DNA of 64,000 bases, from positions 950,008 to 1,014,007 of the forward strand of contig CANMSO010000001.1 in the NCBI GenBank assembly GCA_947500545.1. The letters run 5' to 3'. Numbering within the stretch: the stretch's first letter is position 1; every line of letters starts with the position of its first letter. The position numbers and the translations under genes are program-made. The notes under the pieces were generated by a model. It did not search any database. It was not told where the DNA came from and saw nothing but the letters and a program-made list of their open reading frames with translations. This DNA is from an uncultured Aquimarina sp. (GTDB taxonomy: Bacteria > Bacteroidota > Bacteroidia > Flavobacteriales > Flavobacteriaceae). Positions 29,461 to 39,352 of the stretch are shown piece after piece.

Positions 29461-32016
29461 ATGGATGATAATTTTTCACCTAGAGTAAAAGATGTTATTG
29501 CATACAGCAAAGAAGAAGCCCTAAGATTGGGGCATGATTTTATAGGTACAGAGCATCTTATGTTAGGGTTATTGCGTGATGGGAGCGGAAAAGCAATAAG
29601 TATACTTGATGCGCTGGATATTGATTTGACCAACTTAAGAAGAAAAGTTGAAATTTTAAGCCCTGCAAATCCAGATATTACAATAGCCTCAAACGAAAAA
29701 AAGAATTTACATTTAACAAGACAAGCAGAAAGAGCTCTAAAGACTACCTTTTTGGAAGCCAAATTATTTCAAAGTTCTTCTATTAATACTGCGCATCTTT
29801 TATTATGTATATTAAGAAACGAAAATGACCCAACTACAAAACTTTTAAATCGCTTAAAAGTGGATTATGATAACGTTAAAGACCAATTTAAATATATGAT
29901 TGCTAACGACGAAGAATACATAGATAGCCCAAAAGCAGAATCTTTCTCTGAAGACGATGATGATTTAACTGGAGATTCAAAAGAAAATCCATTTAACTCC
30001 CCATCTGGAGGTAGTAAAGCTGGAAAAAAATCTAAAACACCTGTTTTAGATAATTTTGGACGTGACTTAACTGCTATGGCAGAAGAAGGTAAATTAGACC
30101 CTGTAGTAGGAAGGTCTAAAGAAATAGAACGAGTATCTCAGATACTAAGTAGACGTAAAAAAAATAACCCACTCTTAATTGGAGAACCTGGAGTTGGTAA
30201 ATCTGCTATCGCAGAGGGATTAGCTCTTAGGATTGTAAAGAGAAAAGTTTCCCGAATTTTATTTGACAAAAGAGTAGTAACTCTAGATCTTGCTAGTTTG
30301 GTTGCAGGAACCAAATATCGTGGTCAATTTGAGGAACGAATGAAAGCAGTTATGAATGAGTTAGAAAAGAATGATGACATTATTCTTTTTATAGATGAAA
30401 TTCATACAATTGTTGGTGCAGGTGGTGCTACAGGAAGTCTTGATGCATCTAATATGTTTAAACCTGCTTTGGCTAGGGGCGAGATACAATGTATAGGTGC
30501 TACCACTCTTGATGAGTATAGACAATATATTGAAAAAGATGGTGCTTTAGAAAGACGTTTCCAAAAGGTTATCGTTGAGCCAACAAATATCGAAGAAACT
30601 ATTGAAATCCTTAACAACATTAAGGAAAAATACGAAGAACACCATAATGTTAGTTATACCGATGAAGCAATTCAAGCTTGTGTGAAACTAACCAATAGGT
30701 ACATGACCGATCGTTTTTTACCAGACAAGGCTATAGATGCCTTGGATGAAGCAGGATCAAGAGTTCATATTACCAACATCAACGTTCCTAAGAAAGTTCT
30801 TGATCTAGAAAAGAAATTAGAAGAAGTTAGAGAACTAAAAAACAGTGTCGTAAAGAAACAAAAGTACGAAGAGGCTGCCAAGCTCAGAGATGATGAAAAG
30901 AATTTAGAAAAGGAACTTGGTATCGCTCAAGAACAATGGGAGAAAGATTCCAAACTGCATAAAGAAAAAGTAGACGAAGAAAATGTAGCCGATGTGGTTT
31001 CAATGATGACAGGCATACCTGTTAATCGAATTGCTCAAACCGAAAGCAACAAATTAGCTGAGTTACCCGATTTAATTATGGGTAAAGTAATTGGTCAGGA
31101 AGAAGCAGTCACCAAGGTTGTAAAAGCTATACAACGTAATCGTGCGGGACTTAAAGATCCTAATAAACCAATTGGGTCATTTATCTTTTTAGGGCAAACA
31201 GGTGTAGGTAAAACTCAGTTAGCCAAAGTATTAGCAAGAGAGCTTTTTGATAGTGAAGATACTCTCATTCGTATAGACATGAGTGAGTATATGGAAAAAT
31301 TTGCTGTTTCACGATTAATCGGAGCACCTCCGGGATATGTTGGTTATGAAGAAGGTGGTCAGCTTACAGAAAAAGTAAGAAGAAAACCATATGCAGTAAT
31401 TCTTTTAGATGAAATTGAAAAAGCACATCCAGATGTTTTCAATATGATGCTACAGGTTTTGGATGATGGATATCTTACAGATAGTTTAGGTCGTAAAATC
31501 GATTTTAGAAATGCAATCATCATTATGACTTCTAATATTGGAGCTCGAAAACTTAAAGATTTTGGGCAAGGTGTTGGTTTTGGAACTTCAGCCAAAAAGA
31601 CTCAGGCAGAAGATTATGCAAAAGGAGTAATAGAAAACGCCTTAAAGAAAGCTTTTGCACCAGAATTCCTAAACAGGGTTGATGATGTAGTGGTATTTAA
31701 CGCCTTAGAAAGAGAAGATATCCACAAGATAATTGATATTGAACTCGATAAATTGTACGGAAGAATCAGAGACCTGGGATACGATCTGTCTCTTAGTGAA
31801 AAAGCTAAAGATTATATCACAGAAAAAGGATTTGACAAGCAATATGGTGCTAGACCTCTAAAAAGGGCTATTCAGAAATATATTGAAGATGCTCTGGCAG
31901 AAGAAATCATTAATGCTCAGTTGCAAGAAGGTGATAGCATTTTTATGGATATGGATGATGATGCAGGCGAACTAACTATAAACATTAAAAAAGCTGAAAA
32001 ATCTGCTGAATCGTAA
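29461..32016 (+). CDS. clpC: ATP-dependent Clp protease ATP-binding subunit ClpC
   Basis: Clp_N repeats; two AAA+ modules [15 protein letters not shown] and [18 protein letters not shown]-like [15 protein letters not shown]. Confidence 0.95.
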   Translation: MDDNFSPRVKDVIAYSKEEALRLGHDFIGTEHLMLGLLRDGSGKAISILDALDIDLTNLRRKVEILSPANPDITIASNEKKNLHLTRQAERALKTTFLEAKLFQSSSINTAHLLLCILRNENDPTTKLLNRLKVDYDNVKDQFKYMIANDEEYIDSPKAESFSEDDDDLTGDSKENPFNSPSGGSKAGKKSKTPVLDNFGRDLTAMAEEGKLDPVVGRSKEIERVSQILSRRKKNNPLLIGEPGVGKSAIAEGLALRIVKRKVSRILFDKRVVTLDLASLVAGTKYRGQFEERMKAVMNELEKNDDIILFIDEIHTIVGAGGATGSLDASNMFKPALARGEIQCIGATTLDEYRQYIEKDGALERRFQKVIVEPTNIEETIEILNNIKEKYEEHHNVSYTDEAIQACVKLTNRYMTDRFLPDKAIDALDEAGSRVHITNINVPKKVLDLEKKLEEVRELKNSVVKKQKYEEAAKLRDDEKNLEKELGIAQEQWEKDSKLHKEKVDEENVADVVSMMTGIPVNRIAQTESNKLAELPDLIMGKVIGQEEAVTKVVKAIQRNRAGLKDPNKPIGSFIFLGQTGVGKTQLAKVLARELFDSEDTLIRIDMSEYMEKFAVSRLIGAPPGYVGYEEGGQLTEKVRRKPYAVILLDEIEKAHPDVFNMMLQVLDDGYLTDSLGRKIDFRNAIIIMTSNIGARKLKDFGQGVGFGTSAKKTQAEDYAKGVIENALKKAFAPEFLNRVDDVVVFNALEREDIHKIIDIELDKLYGRIRDLGYDLSLSEKAKDYITEKGFDKQYGARPLKRAIQKYIEDALAEEIINAQLQEGDSIFMDMDDDAGELTINIKKAEKSAES

Positions 32017-32039
32017 TAACGAGAGTCAAATAATTAATC

Positions 32040-32072
32040 AAAAGGGCTACTATTTATTATAGTAGCCCTTTT
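32040..32072 (+). terminator. rho-independent terminator of clpC
   Basis: aaaagggctactatttattatagtagcccttttac. Confidence 0.85.
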
Positions 32073-32168
32073 ACTTTGAAAACCAATTTATTACGCCTTA
32101 TTTTTAACATTTTTAGGAGATTTTTGTATATATTTTAATTTTACCTTTGTAAGACTAATAATCTTTCA

Positions 32169-32552
32169 ATGATTGCATCTTTCGACTTTAGCTTTTGCAG
32201 AGCTGAAATACACAAGGATTATGTCCTTACGGTAATGACTGAGGGAATTACTGTAATCCCAAAATATAATGACTTATTAATGATGGTTGCAGAACAATAT
32301 TACAAGAACAAGCCTTTTGTATATATGTCAAATAGAATTAATTCCTATTCTGTTGACCCATCAATTCATTTAGAAATGAACAAAATCCCAAATCTTATTG
32401 GTTTTGCCGTGATATCAAACAATCCAATACAGAAAATGCAAACCGAACTAGAAAAATCTCTTTTCAAAAAAGAATACAAACTGTTCAATACAATGAAATC
32501 AGCAATAGACTGGAAAAATATGATTATTATGAAGTACACACATCTCCTGTAA
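32169..32552 (+). CDS. STAS/SpoIIAA-like ~126-aa protein, paralog 1 of 5
   Basis: Shares F.NK.FVYIS.R.NSY...P.I..E..K..NL.G.A..S..P.QK.Q...E with the next four ORFs. Confidence 0.75.
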   Translation: MIASFDFSFCRAEIHKDYVLTVMTEGITVIPKYNDLLMMVAEQYYKNKPFVYMSNRINSYSVDPSIHLEMNKIPNLIGFAVISNNPIQKMQTELEKSLFKKEYKLFNTMKSAIDWKNMIIMKYTHLL

Positions 32553-32642
32553 AAATCTACTGAAAAAATAGAATAACTATAAGGACATCTCATATATTTG
32601 TAACCTTAACAAAAGAAACTCCTTAATAAGCTTATTAAATTG

Positions 32643-33020
32643 ATGATTGCGACATATAATTTAGGTTTTTGCCAACTAGATATTTATGACGACTACACCT
32701 TGGCTGTTATGAATGAAGGTATTACAGTTTCTCCAGAACATAATGATGTGTTTTTGAAAGTTGTTGAGAAACATTTTCAAAATAAAGCATTTGTTTATAT
32801 TTCTAATAGAATTAATTCTTACTCTGTAAATCCTGCGATTTATTTAGAGACCGCCAAAATCAAAAATCTGGTAGGATTTGCAGTGGTATCTAAAGACCCA
32901 AAGCAAAAAATGCAAACTAAAGTGGAGAAAACATTTTTTGGAAAAGAATTCCGCCAATTTGATACTATTGAAGAAGCTTTGCAATGGAAAGAAGAAATAA
33001 TGAGAAGAGAAATTGACTAA
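32643..33020 (+). CDS. STAS/SpoIIAA-like protein, paralog 2 of 5
   Basis: ORF called from TTG 32640; ATG 32643 aligns the start with the other copies. Confidence 0.75.
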   Translation: MIATYNLGFCQLDIYDDYTLAVMNEGITVSPEHNDVFLKVVEKHFQNKAFVYISNRINSYSVNPAIYLETAKIKNLVGFAVVSKDPKQKMQTKVEKTFFGKEFRQFDTIEEALQWKEEIMRREID

Positions 33021-33046
33021 TTTTTAACCGCTATAAAAGACAATTT

Positions 33047-33078
33047 AAAAAGCTGTGATTGAATAATCACAGCTTTTT
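33047..33078 (+). terminator. rho-independent terminator between paralogs 2 and 3
   Basis: aaaaagctgtgattgaataatcacagcttttttt. Confidence 0.85.
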
Positions 33079-33169
33079 TTTATATATTATACTCTATAAT
33101 TCGGGGGAAATTCTTTTTTTAAATTCAGAAATAAACTAAAATTACCTTTAAAAAATTAACAGTTTTTAA

Positions 33170-33550
33170 ATGATTGCATTATACGAATTTGAATTTTGCC
33201 ACGTAGAAGTTTACGAAGACTATGTCATTACCGTTATGAAGGAGGGTATTATTGTAACTCCCGAATTCATTACTCAAATGTCATTTATAGCAGAGAAACA
33301 TTTTAAAAACAAAGTTTTTGTGTACATCTCTCATCGAGTTAATTCGTATGCATTAAACCCAACGTTGTATTTTGAGGTAAACAAATTGGATAATCTTATC
33401 GCATTAGCCATAGTGTCAAAGGATCCCAAACAATGGAATCAATCTAAAATCGAAAGAACATTTGTAGATAGAGACCTGGAGCAATTTGATACATTAGAAG
33501 AAGCTCTAGAATGGAAAGATAAAATTATTAAAAAGCATATCAAGAAATAA
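33170..33550 (+). CDS. STAS/SpoIIAA-like protein, paralog 3 of 5
   Basis: Same family pattern; MIALYEFEFC start. Confidence 0.75.
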   Translation: MIALYEFEFCHVEVYEDYVITVMKEGIIVTPEFITQMSFIAEKHFKNKVFVYISHRVNSYALNPTLYFEVNKLDNLIALAIVSKDPKQWNQSKIERTFVDRDLEQFDTLEEALEWKDKIIKKHIKK

Positions 33551-33559
33551 AAATACTTA

Positions 33560-33937
33560 ATGATTACATCTTACGATTTTGGATATTGTTTAGCAGAAAT
33601 ATATGAAGATCATATACGCGTTTATATAAACAAGGGAGTAACTATTACTCCAGATCATATTTCCGAATTAAATTTTGTTACAAAAAAACATTTCGAAAAC
33701 AAACTCTTTGTATACATAGCGGTTCGTATCAATTCTTACACTATCAACCCAATGATATATGTTGAAAGTAATAAAATTTATAATTTACTTGGGATAGCAA
33801 TTGTTTCTAACGACCCACGACAAAAGAGTCAAGCAAAAATTGAAAAAGTATTTACCAACAAAAAACTACAACAATTTGAAACGCTAGAAGAAGCTTTACA
33901 ATGGAAAGATAAAATTATTAAAGAGCGGATCAATTAA
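33560..33937 (+). CDS. STAS/SpoIIAA-like protein, paralog 4 of 5
   Basis: Same family pattern; 9 nt after paralog 3. Confidence 0.75.
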   Translation: MITSYDFGYCLAEIYEDHIRVYINKGVTITPDHISELNFVTKKHFENKLFVYIAVRINSYTINPMIYVESNKIYNLLGIAIVSNDPRQKSQAKIEKVFTNKKLQQFETLEEALQWKDKIIKERIN

Positions 33938-34025
33938 TTTTGACTCTTCCTAAAAACCTAAGCATTCTTCCTATAATTCTCCTCATTTATTCGTATATTA
34001 ATGAGGTTTATTACAACCAACATAA

Positions 34026-34403
34026 ATGATTACATCATATAACCTAGAATTTTGTGATATCGAGGTATATACTAATTATACTATCGCTAGGATACATGAA
34101 GGGATTATTATGACCCCTGAAAAATTGAAGGTATTCATAAAACTTATAGATATTCATTTTAAAAACAAGCCCTTTGTATACATCTCACATAGGACCAATT
34201 CTTTTTCTATAAACCCGTCTATTCATTTAGAATCTTCTAAAATACCAAACCTTGTTGGTTTTGCTGTAGTGTCAGACGATCCTTTACAGAAAATGCAATT
34301 TAAGTTAGAAAGAAGTTTTTTTAAAAAGGAGTTTAAATATTTCGAAACTTTGCAAGAAGCTTTACACTGGAAAGATGAAATTTTAGAAAAATTAGTAGAT
34401 TAA
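34026..34403 (+). CDS. STAS/SpoIIAA-like protein, paralog 5 of 5
   Basis: Same family pattern; MITSYNLEFC start. Confidence 0.75.
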   Translation: MITSYNLEFCDIEVYTNYTIARIHEGIIMTPEKLKVFIKLIDIHFKNKPFVYISHRTNSFSINPSIHLESSKIPNLVGFAVVSDDPLQKMQFKLERSFFKKEFKYFETLQEALHWKDEILEKLVD

Positions 34404-34423
34404 TTCTTAGATATTATATATAA

Positions 34424-34447
34424 AAAAAGTGGTAAGTTTCCTCACCA
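34424..34447 (-). terminator. rho-independent terminator of rny
   Basis: Minus strand GTGGTGAGGAAACTTACCACTTTTTTT. Confidence 0.65.
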
Positions 34448-34483
34448 CCTTAATATATTACATTCGATAATTATTTCTTTTAT

Positions 34484-36049
34484 CTATTTAGCAATATTAA
34501 CTGCTCTGGTCTCTCTAATCACAGTAACTTTTACTTGCCCAGGATATGTCATATCTGTCTGTACTTTTTGAGAAATCTCAAAAGAAAGACTAGCTGCTCT
34601 TTCATCATTTACTTTTTCACTCTCTACAATTACCCGTAATTCTCTACCGGCTTGAATTGCGTATGCTTTTTTCACTCCATCAAAGGCAAATGCTATTTCT
34701 TCTAAATCTTTCAACCTTTGTATATACGAATCTAAGACTTGGCGTCTTGCTCCTGGCCTAGCCCCACTAATTGCATCACATACCTGAATAATCGGAGAAA
34801 TCAACGAGTTCATTTCAACTTCATCATGGTGAGCTCCAATGGCATTACATACTTCAGGTTTTTCGCCATACTTCTCTGCCCATTGCATTCCTAAAATTGC
34901 GTGAGGAACTTCTGTTTCTGTATCTGGCACTTTACCTATATCATGAAGTAACCCAGCTCTTTTTGCCATTTTAGGATTCAATCCAAGTTCTGCTGCCATT
35001 ACACCACATAATTTTGCTACTTCCCTAGAGTGTTGCAATAAGTTTTGACCATAAGAAGATCTATATTTCATTCTACCTACAGTCTTAATTAACTCAGGAT
35101 GCAATCCATGTATCCCTAAATCAATTACTGTACGCTTACCAACTTCTATGATCTCCTCATCTATTTGCTTCCTTGTCTTTCTAACCACCTCTTCTATTCG
35201 TGCGGGGTGAATCCTACCATCTGTTACTAATTTATGTAGTGAAAGACGAGCGACTTCTCTTCGTACAGAATCAAAGCAAGATAAGATTATAGCTTCTGGA
35301 GTATCGTCTACTATTATTTCCACACCGGTAGCTGCCTCAATAGCTCTAATATTTCTTCCTTCACGTCCAATAATTCTACCTTTCACATCATCACTTTCAA
35401 TATTAAATACAGAAACACAATTTTCTACTGCTTCTTCTGTACCAATTCTTTGAATCGTGTTAATAATAATCTTTTTGGCTTCTTGTTGTGCTGTAAGTTT
35501 TGCTTCTTCTATAGTATCTTGAATGAGCGCCATAGAATCTGTCTTTGCTTGTTCTTTCAAAGACTCTACAAGTTGCTCTTTTGCTTCTTCTGCAGATAAT
35601 CCAGATATTACTTCTAACTGTTGAACCTGGCTTTTATGTAATTTCTTAAGTTCACTTTGTTTTTTCTCAAGGTAATCATTACGTTTATCATAATCTTTTA
35701 TTTTATCCTCAAGTTCTACATTAAGCTTTTTATTCTTAGATAATTCATTAGATATCTGAGATTCTTTATCTCTTGTTCTTTTTTCAGCTTCTGCTATTTT
35801 TTTATCTCGAGACAATATAACCTTCTCATGTTCAGATTTTAATTCAATAAACTTTTCTTTGGCCTGAAGGATTTTATCCTTCTTTATTGTTTCTCCTTCA
35901 CTTTTCGCTTCTCTTAAAATACTTTCTGAACTCTTCTTTGCAGTTCTAATAATTTCTGATGCTTTACTACGCTCTAAAACCTTAGCAATAATAAAACCTA
36001 TTACTAACCCCACCATCGAAGCAATAACCAAAAACATAATGTTATCCAT
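34484..36049 (-). CDS. rny: ribonuclease Y
   Basis: N-terminal TM plus coiled coil; KH domain [30 protein letters not shown] domain LLHDIGKV. Confidence 0.97.
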   Translation of the reverse strand: MDNIMFLVIASMVGLVIGFIIAKVLERSKASEIIRTAKKSSESILREAKSEGETIKKDKILQAKEKFIELKSEHEKVILSRDKKIAEAEKRTRDKESQISNELSKNKKLNVELEDKIKDYDKRNDYLEKKQSELKKLHKSQVQQLEVISGLSAEEAKEQLVESLKEQAKTDSMALIQDTIEEAKLTAQQEAKKIIINTIQRIGTEEAVENCVSVFNIESDDVKGRIIGREGRNIRAIEAATGVEIIVDDTPEAIILSCFDSVRREVARLSLHKLVTDGRIHPARIEEVVRKTRKQIDEEIIEVGKRTVIDLGIHGLHPELIKTVGRMKYRSSYGQNLLQHSREVAKLCGVMAAELGLNPKMAKRAGLLHDIGKVPDTETEVPHAILGMQWAEKYGEKPEVCNAIGAHHDEVEMNSLISPIIQVCDAISGARPGARRQVLDSYIQRLKDLEEIAFAFDGVKKAYAIQAGRELRVIVESEKVNDERAASLSFEISQKVQTDMTYPGQVKVTVIRETRAVNIAK

Positions 36050-36079
36050 AATCTTTGTTAATATTTGTGTATAAAAAAA

Positions 36080-36240
36080 GCCTGCACTAGTAAAAGGTTT
36101 TGTATAAACTCTGTAAAAACAGGTTTAGGGCTAACAAATTGCTCAAGAATCCGCTCTATGGCGGCACGCTTTTACAATTTAAACTCACCCTTTTGAATTA
36201 ATTCTTGTTGAGTTTATCAAAATAACAACTAGTGCAGGCA
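36080..36240 (-). ncRNA. ssrS: 6S-like regulatory RNA (candidate 6S-Flavo)
   Basis: GCCTGCACTAGT (36080-36091) and ACTAGTGCAGGC (36228-36239) form a perfect 12-bp closing stem; minus-strand transcript ends in TTTTTTT; located just downstream of zapA as ssrS is in many bacteria. Confidence 0.75.
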
Positions 36241-36265
36241 GTAACCTTATTTATTTTAATGAACG

Positions 36266-36556
36266 TTATGACAAATGTTCATGTAGCAAATCGTTTAAAG
36301 AATTTAATCTATTTACTACATTTACATTATCATCATCTTTATCTATAACCTTTTGTTCGACCTGTGCGGCAAATTGTAATGCGCACATTGCTAATACATC
36401 TTGTTTATCTCTTACCGCATAGCTTTGCTCAAATTGCTTTATCATTGCCTCGATCTTTTTGGCTGCTTTTCGCAGACCTTCTTCCTGATCCGGATTAATA
36501 GTCAATGGATATACGCGATCTGCAATTGATAGTTTAATTTTAAGCTTATCTGCCAT
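36266..36556 (-). CDS. zapA: cell division protein ZapA
   Basis: LKIKLSIADRVYPLTINPDQEEGLRKAAKKIEAMIKQFEQSY...DKQDVLAMCALQFA. Confidence 0.9.
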   Translation of the reverse strand: MADKLKIKLSIADRVYPLTINPDQEEGLRKAAKKIEAMIKQFEQSYAVRDKQDVLAMCALQFAAQVEQKVIDKDDDNVNVVNRLNSLNDLLHEHLS

Positions 36557-36563
36557 ATTTCAA

Positions 36564-36854
36564 TCATTCAGAGAGCTGTGCTATACACATGTCTATTTCT
36601 TTTATTAAGGCGTTTATTTTGAGCTTGGTCTCCCGTTTATATTCGTCACTGCCAAGCATTGCATTAGCATTTTTGAGTGCACTGAATTTTTCTTCCCAAT
36701 GCTTTAATTGATTCGTTTGAAGTTCTGAATTGGACTCTAATTCTTGTATTTTACTTTTTAGATCTGCATTCTGCTGTTTCATTAACTCATACTTATGTAG
36801 CAGCTTGCTTATCCTATTCTCAAGAGAATCAACAATTTCAATTAAATCACTCAT
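36564..36854 (-). CDS. coiled-coil protein upstream of zapA (ZapB-like by position)
   Basis: 96 aa, coiled-coil LENRISKLLHKYELMKQQNADLKSKIQELE; 7 nt from zapA. Confidence 0.65.
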   Translation of the reverse strand: MSDLIEIVDSLENRISKLLHKYELMKQQNADLKSKIQELESNSELQTNQLKHWEEKFSALKNANAMLGSDEYKRETKLKINALIKEIDMCIAQLSE

Positions 36855-36944
36855 TAATATATTTTACGCAATACTTCGTTACACAAAGTTAACATACCAA
36901 TTGAAAAAACCCAATAGTTTTTAAACTAATTTTATGTGTCATAA

Positions 36945-38066
36945 TTATTGTTGTTCTGCTCTTGATATTTCTTCTACTTTGGCTAGTGATGAAGCTATGA
37001 TCTGGTGCATGTCATAGTAACGATACTCTGCCAGTCGTCCACCAAAAATTACATTCCCTAACTTAAGCGACTCTTCTTTATATTTTTTAAATAGTTGCTG
37101 ATTTTCGTCATTATTTATTGGATAATAAGCCTCTTTCCCCCTATTCCATGCTTCAGGATATTCTTTGGTTATGATAGTTTTGTCTTGTTTACCAAACTCA
37201 AAATGCTTGTGTTCTATAATTCTTGTAAATGAATAGTCGGCGTCATTATAGTTCACCACTGCGTTACCCTGGTAATTTTCAATTTCATGCAATTCATGTT
37301 CGAAACGTAATGATCTATACTCCAGCTGCCCATACTTGTATTCAAAAAATTCATCTATTTTACCTGTATAGACTACTTTATCTGCCAATGCTTCTAAATG
37401 GTCTCTTTTTTCAAAAAAATCAATACTTGTTTTTGTATCAATCCCATCCAATAATCCATCAATAATAGTATTATATCCTCCTACGGGTATACCTTGATAT
37501 CTATCATTAAAATAGTTGTTATCAAATGTAAACCGAACAGGTAAACGTTTTATTATGAAAGCGGGAAGTTCTGTGGCTTTTTTACCCCATTGCTTTTCTG
37601 TGTATTCTTTAATAAAGGTTTCATAGATATCTTTTCCAACCAATGACAGTGCTTGCTCTTCAAGGTTTTTTGGAGATTTAGTTCCGTACTTGGCTATTTG
37701 TTCATTGATTTTTTGTTTTGCCTCTTCTGGAGTTCTGGTACCCCATAACTGATAAAATGTATTCATATTAAAAGGCAAGTTATACAGTTTACCTTTAGAC
37801 AATGATATTGGCGAGTTGATATAATTATTAAAGGTTGCGAATTGATTGACGTAATCCCAAATCCTTTTGTCATTTGTATGAAAAATATGGGCACCGTACT
37901 TGTGTATATTAATATCTTCTTTTTTCTCACAATATACGTTACCTCCCAAATGATCACGCTTATCTATGACAAGGCATTTTTTTCCTCGTTTTTTCATTTC
38001 ATGTGCAAAAACACTTCCAAACAATCCCGCCCCCACTATTAAATAATCATATTCTTTTTCTATCAC
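36945..38066 (-). CDS. glf: UDP-galactopyranose mutase
   Basis: YDYLIVGAGLFGSVFAHEMKKRGKKCLVIDKRDHLGGNVYCE; GAHIFHTND; EYTEKQWGK; RYYDMHQII. Confidence 0.96.
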   Translation of the reverse strand: MIEKEYDYLIVGAGLFGSVFAHEMKKRGKKCLVIDKRDHLGGNVYCEKKEDINIHKYGAHIFHTNDKRIWDYVNQFATFNNYINSPISLSKGKLYNLPFNMNTFYQLWGTRTPEEAKQKINEQIAKYGTKSPKNLEEQALSLVGKDIYETFIKEYTEKQWGKKATELPAFIIKRLPVRFTFDNNYFNDRYQGIPVGGYNTIIDGLLDGIDTKTSIDFFEKRDHLEALADKVVYTGKIDEFFEYKYGQLEYRSLRFEHELHEIENYQGNAVVNYNDADYSFTRIIEHKHFEFGKQDKTIITKEYPEAWNRGKEAYYPINNDENQQLFKKYKEESLKLGNVIFGGRLAEYRYYDMHQIIASSLAKVEEISRAEQQ

Positions 38067-38248
38067 TTTTACTCGTATTTTAATTAATTACTCCATAGTC
38101 CAAATATCAATTTCCAAATCTAATGTTTTAAACCGACTAGTACTTAACAATACCTGCTCAAATAGAGTTCGTAACAATAATCTTAATAATATTTGGCATA
38201 AAAAAATAAAATGTATGTATCTTTCATTCCAGAAATTTAACTCGAAAT

Positions 38249-39295
38249 ATGACAGGGTATTATATCTCAAGAAATTACAAATCTCTTTTTAATGCTGCGG
38301 GAAAAGCTAAAACTGATTGTGAGTTCATTTTACAAGAAATGGGATTCAAAAATTTAGGATTTAAACAATCTTCAATCCCAAATTCGGCTCTAGGAACAAT
38401 AAAGAATTTCTTAGGTATCACCTATGCTTTATTACGTTTACCTTTCAAAAGCACTTTATGCACACAATATCCTTTAAATAAGTTTAGAGGTTATGTATTA
38501 TTTATCGCAAAACTAAAACGGTGCCGCATTATCACAATTGTTCATGATGTTAGATTCTTGAAAGGTCGAACAGGTAATGCCAGTAAAGAATTAAAAAAGA
38601 TAATTACATCAGATGCAATCATTGTTCATAATCAAGCAATGAGAGATTGGTTTGTTGAACAAAATGTTCAGATCCCAATCATCGTACTAGGTATCTTTGA
38701 TTATATCCTTAATGACGGTTTACCAGCACAGAATAATAAAAACAATGGAACAAAACCATATGAAGTAGTATATGCCGGTGGTTTTGGTGATGGTAAAAAT
38801 TCTTACATCTACGATCTAGACACTTTAGAGAAGAATGATTTTAAGATGAAACTCTATGGCATTGGTTTTGATTATCAAAAACTTAAAGCACCAAAAGAAG
38901 AATCTATAATATCCTATGAAGGAGCATTTCCTTCTGATGAAGTAGCTTATCGTATTGAAGGCTCTTTTGGATTGGTATGGGATGGTACATCGACAGAAGA
39001 ATGTAGTGGGCAGTATGGACAATATTTAAAATTTAACAATCCACATAAAACATCATTATATATTTTATGCGGATTACCAATCATCGTTTGGGATAAAGCG
39101 GCGATAAGTGCTTTTATTTTAGAAAACAACTTGGGTATTGTTGTATCAAACTTAAAAGATCTAAGTGATAAACTTGAACAGCTATCTAATGAAGATTATC
39201 AAAAAATGAAATCAAACATTGATAGCGCAAGAACAAAAATAATTTCTGGAGGATATCTAAATAATGCTGTTAATAAAGCGTTACAGAGTATATAA
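38249..39295 (+). CDS. galactofuranosyltransferase-like glycosyltransferase
   Basis: MTGYYISRNYKSLFNAAGKAKTDCEFILQEMGFKNLG; FGLVWDGTSTEECSGQYGQYLKFNNPHKTSLYILCGLPIIVWDKAAI; next to glf. Confidence 0.75.
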   Translation: MTGYYISRNYKSLFNAAGKAKTDCEFILQEMGFKNLGFKQSSIPNSALGTIKNFLGITYALLRLPFKSTLCTQYPLNKFRGYVLFIAKLKRCRIITIVHDVRFLKGRTGNASKELKKIITSDAIIVHNQAMRDWFVEQNVQIPIIVLGIFDYILNDGLPAQNNKNNGTKPYEVVYAGGFGDGKNSYIYDLDTLEKNDFKMKLYGIGFDYQKLKAPKEESIISYEGAFPSDEVAYRIEGSFGLVWDGTSTEECSGQYGQYLKFNNPHKTSLYILCGLPIIVWDKAAISAFILENNLGIVVSNLKDLSDKLEQLSNEDYQKMKSNIDSARTKIISGGYLNNAVNKALQSI

Positions 39296-39352
39296 CTGTA
39301 GAAAGAAGTAGTTTTATATGTCACACATAAACATTTACTTTTAAACTCATTT

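Noticed and set aside
32169-34403. Possible CRISPR-like or DNA repeat array
   Set aside because: Repetition is at protein level across ~400-bp coding units, with no short identical repeats and spacers.
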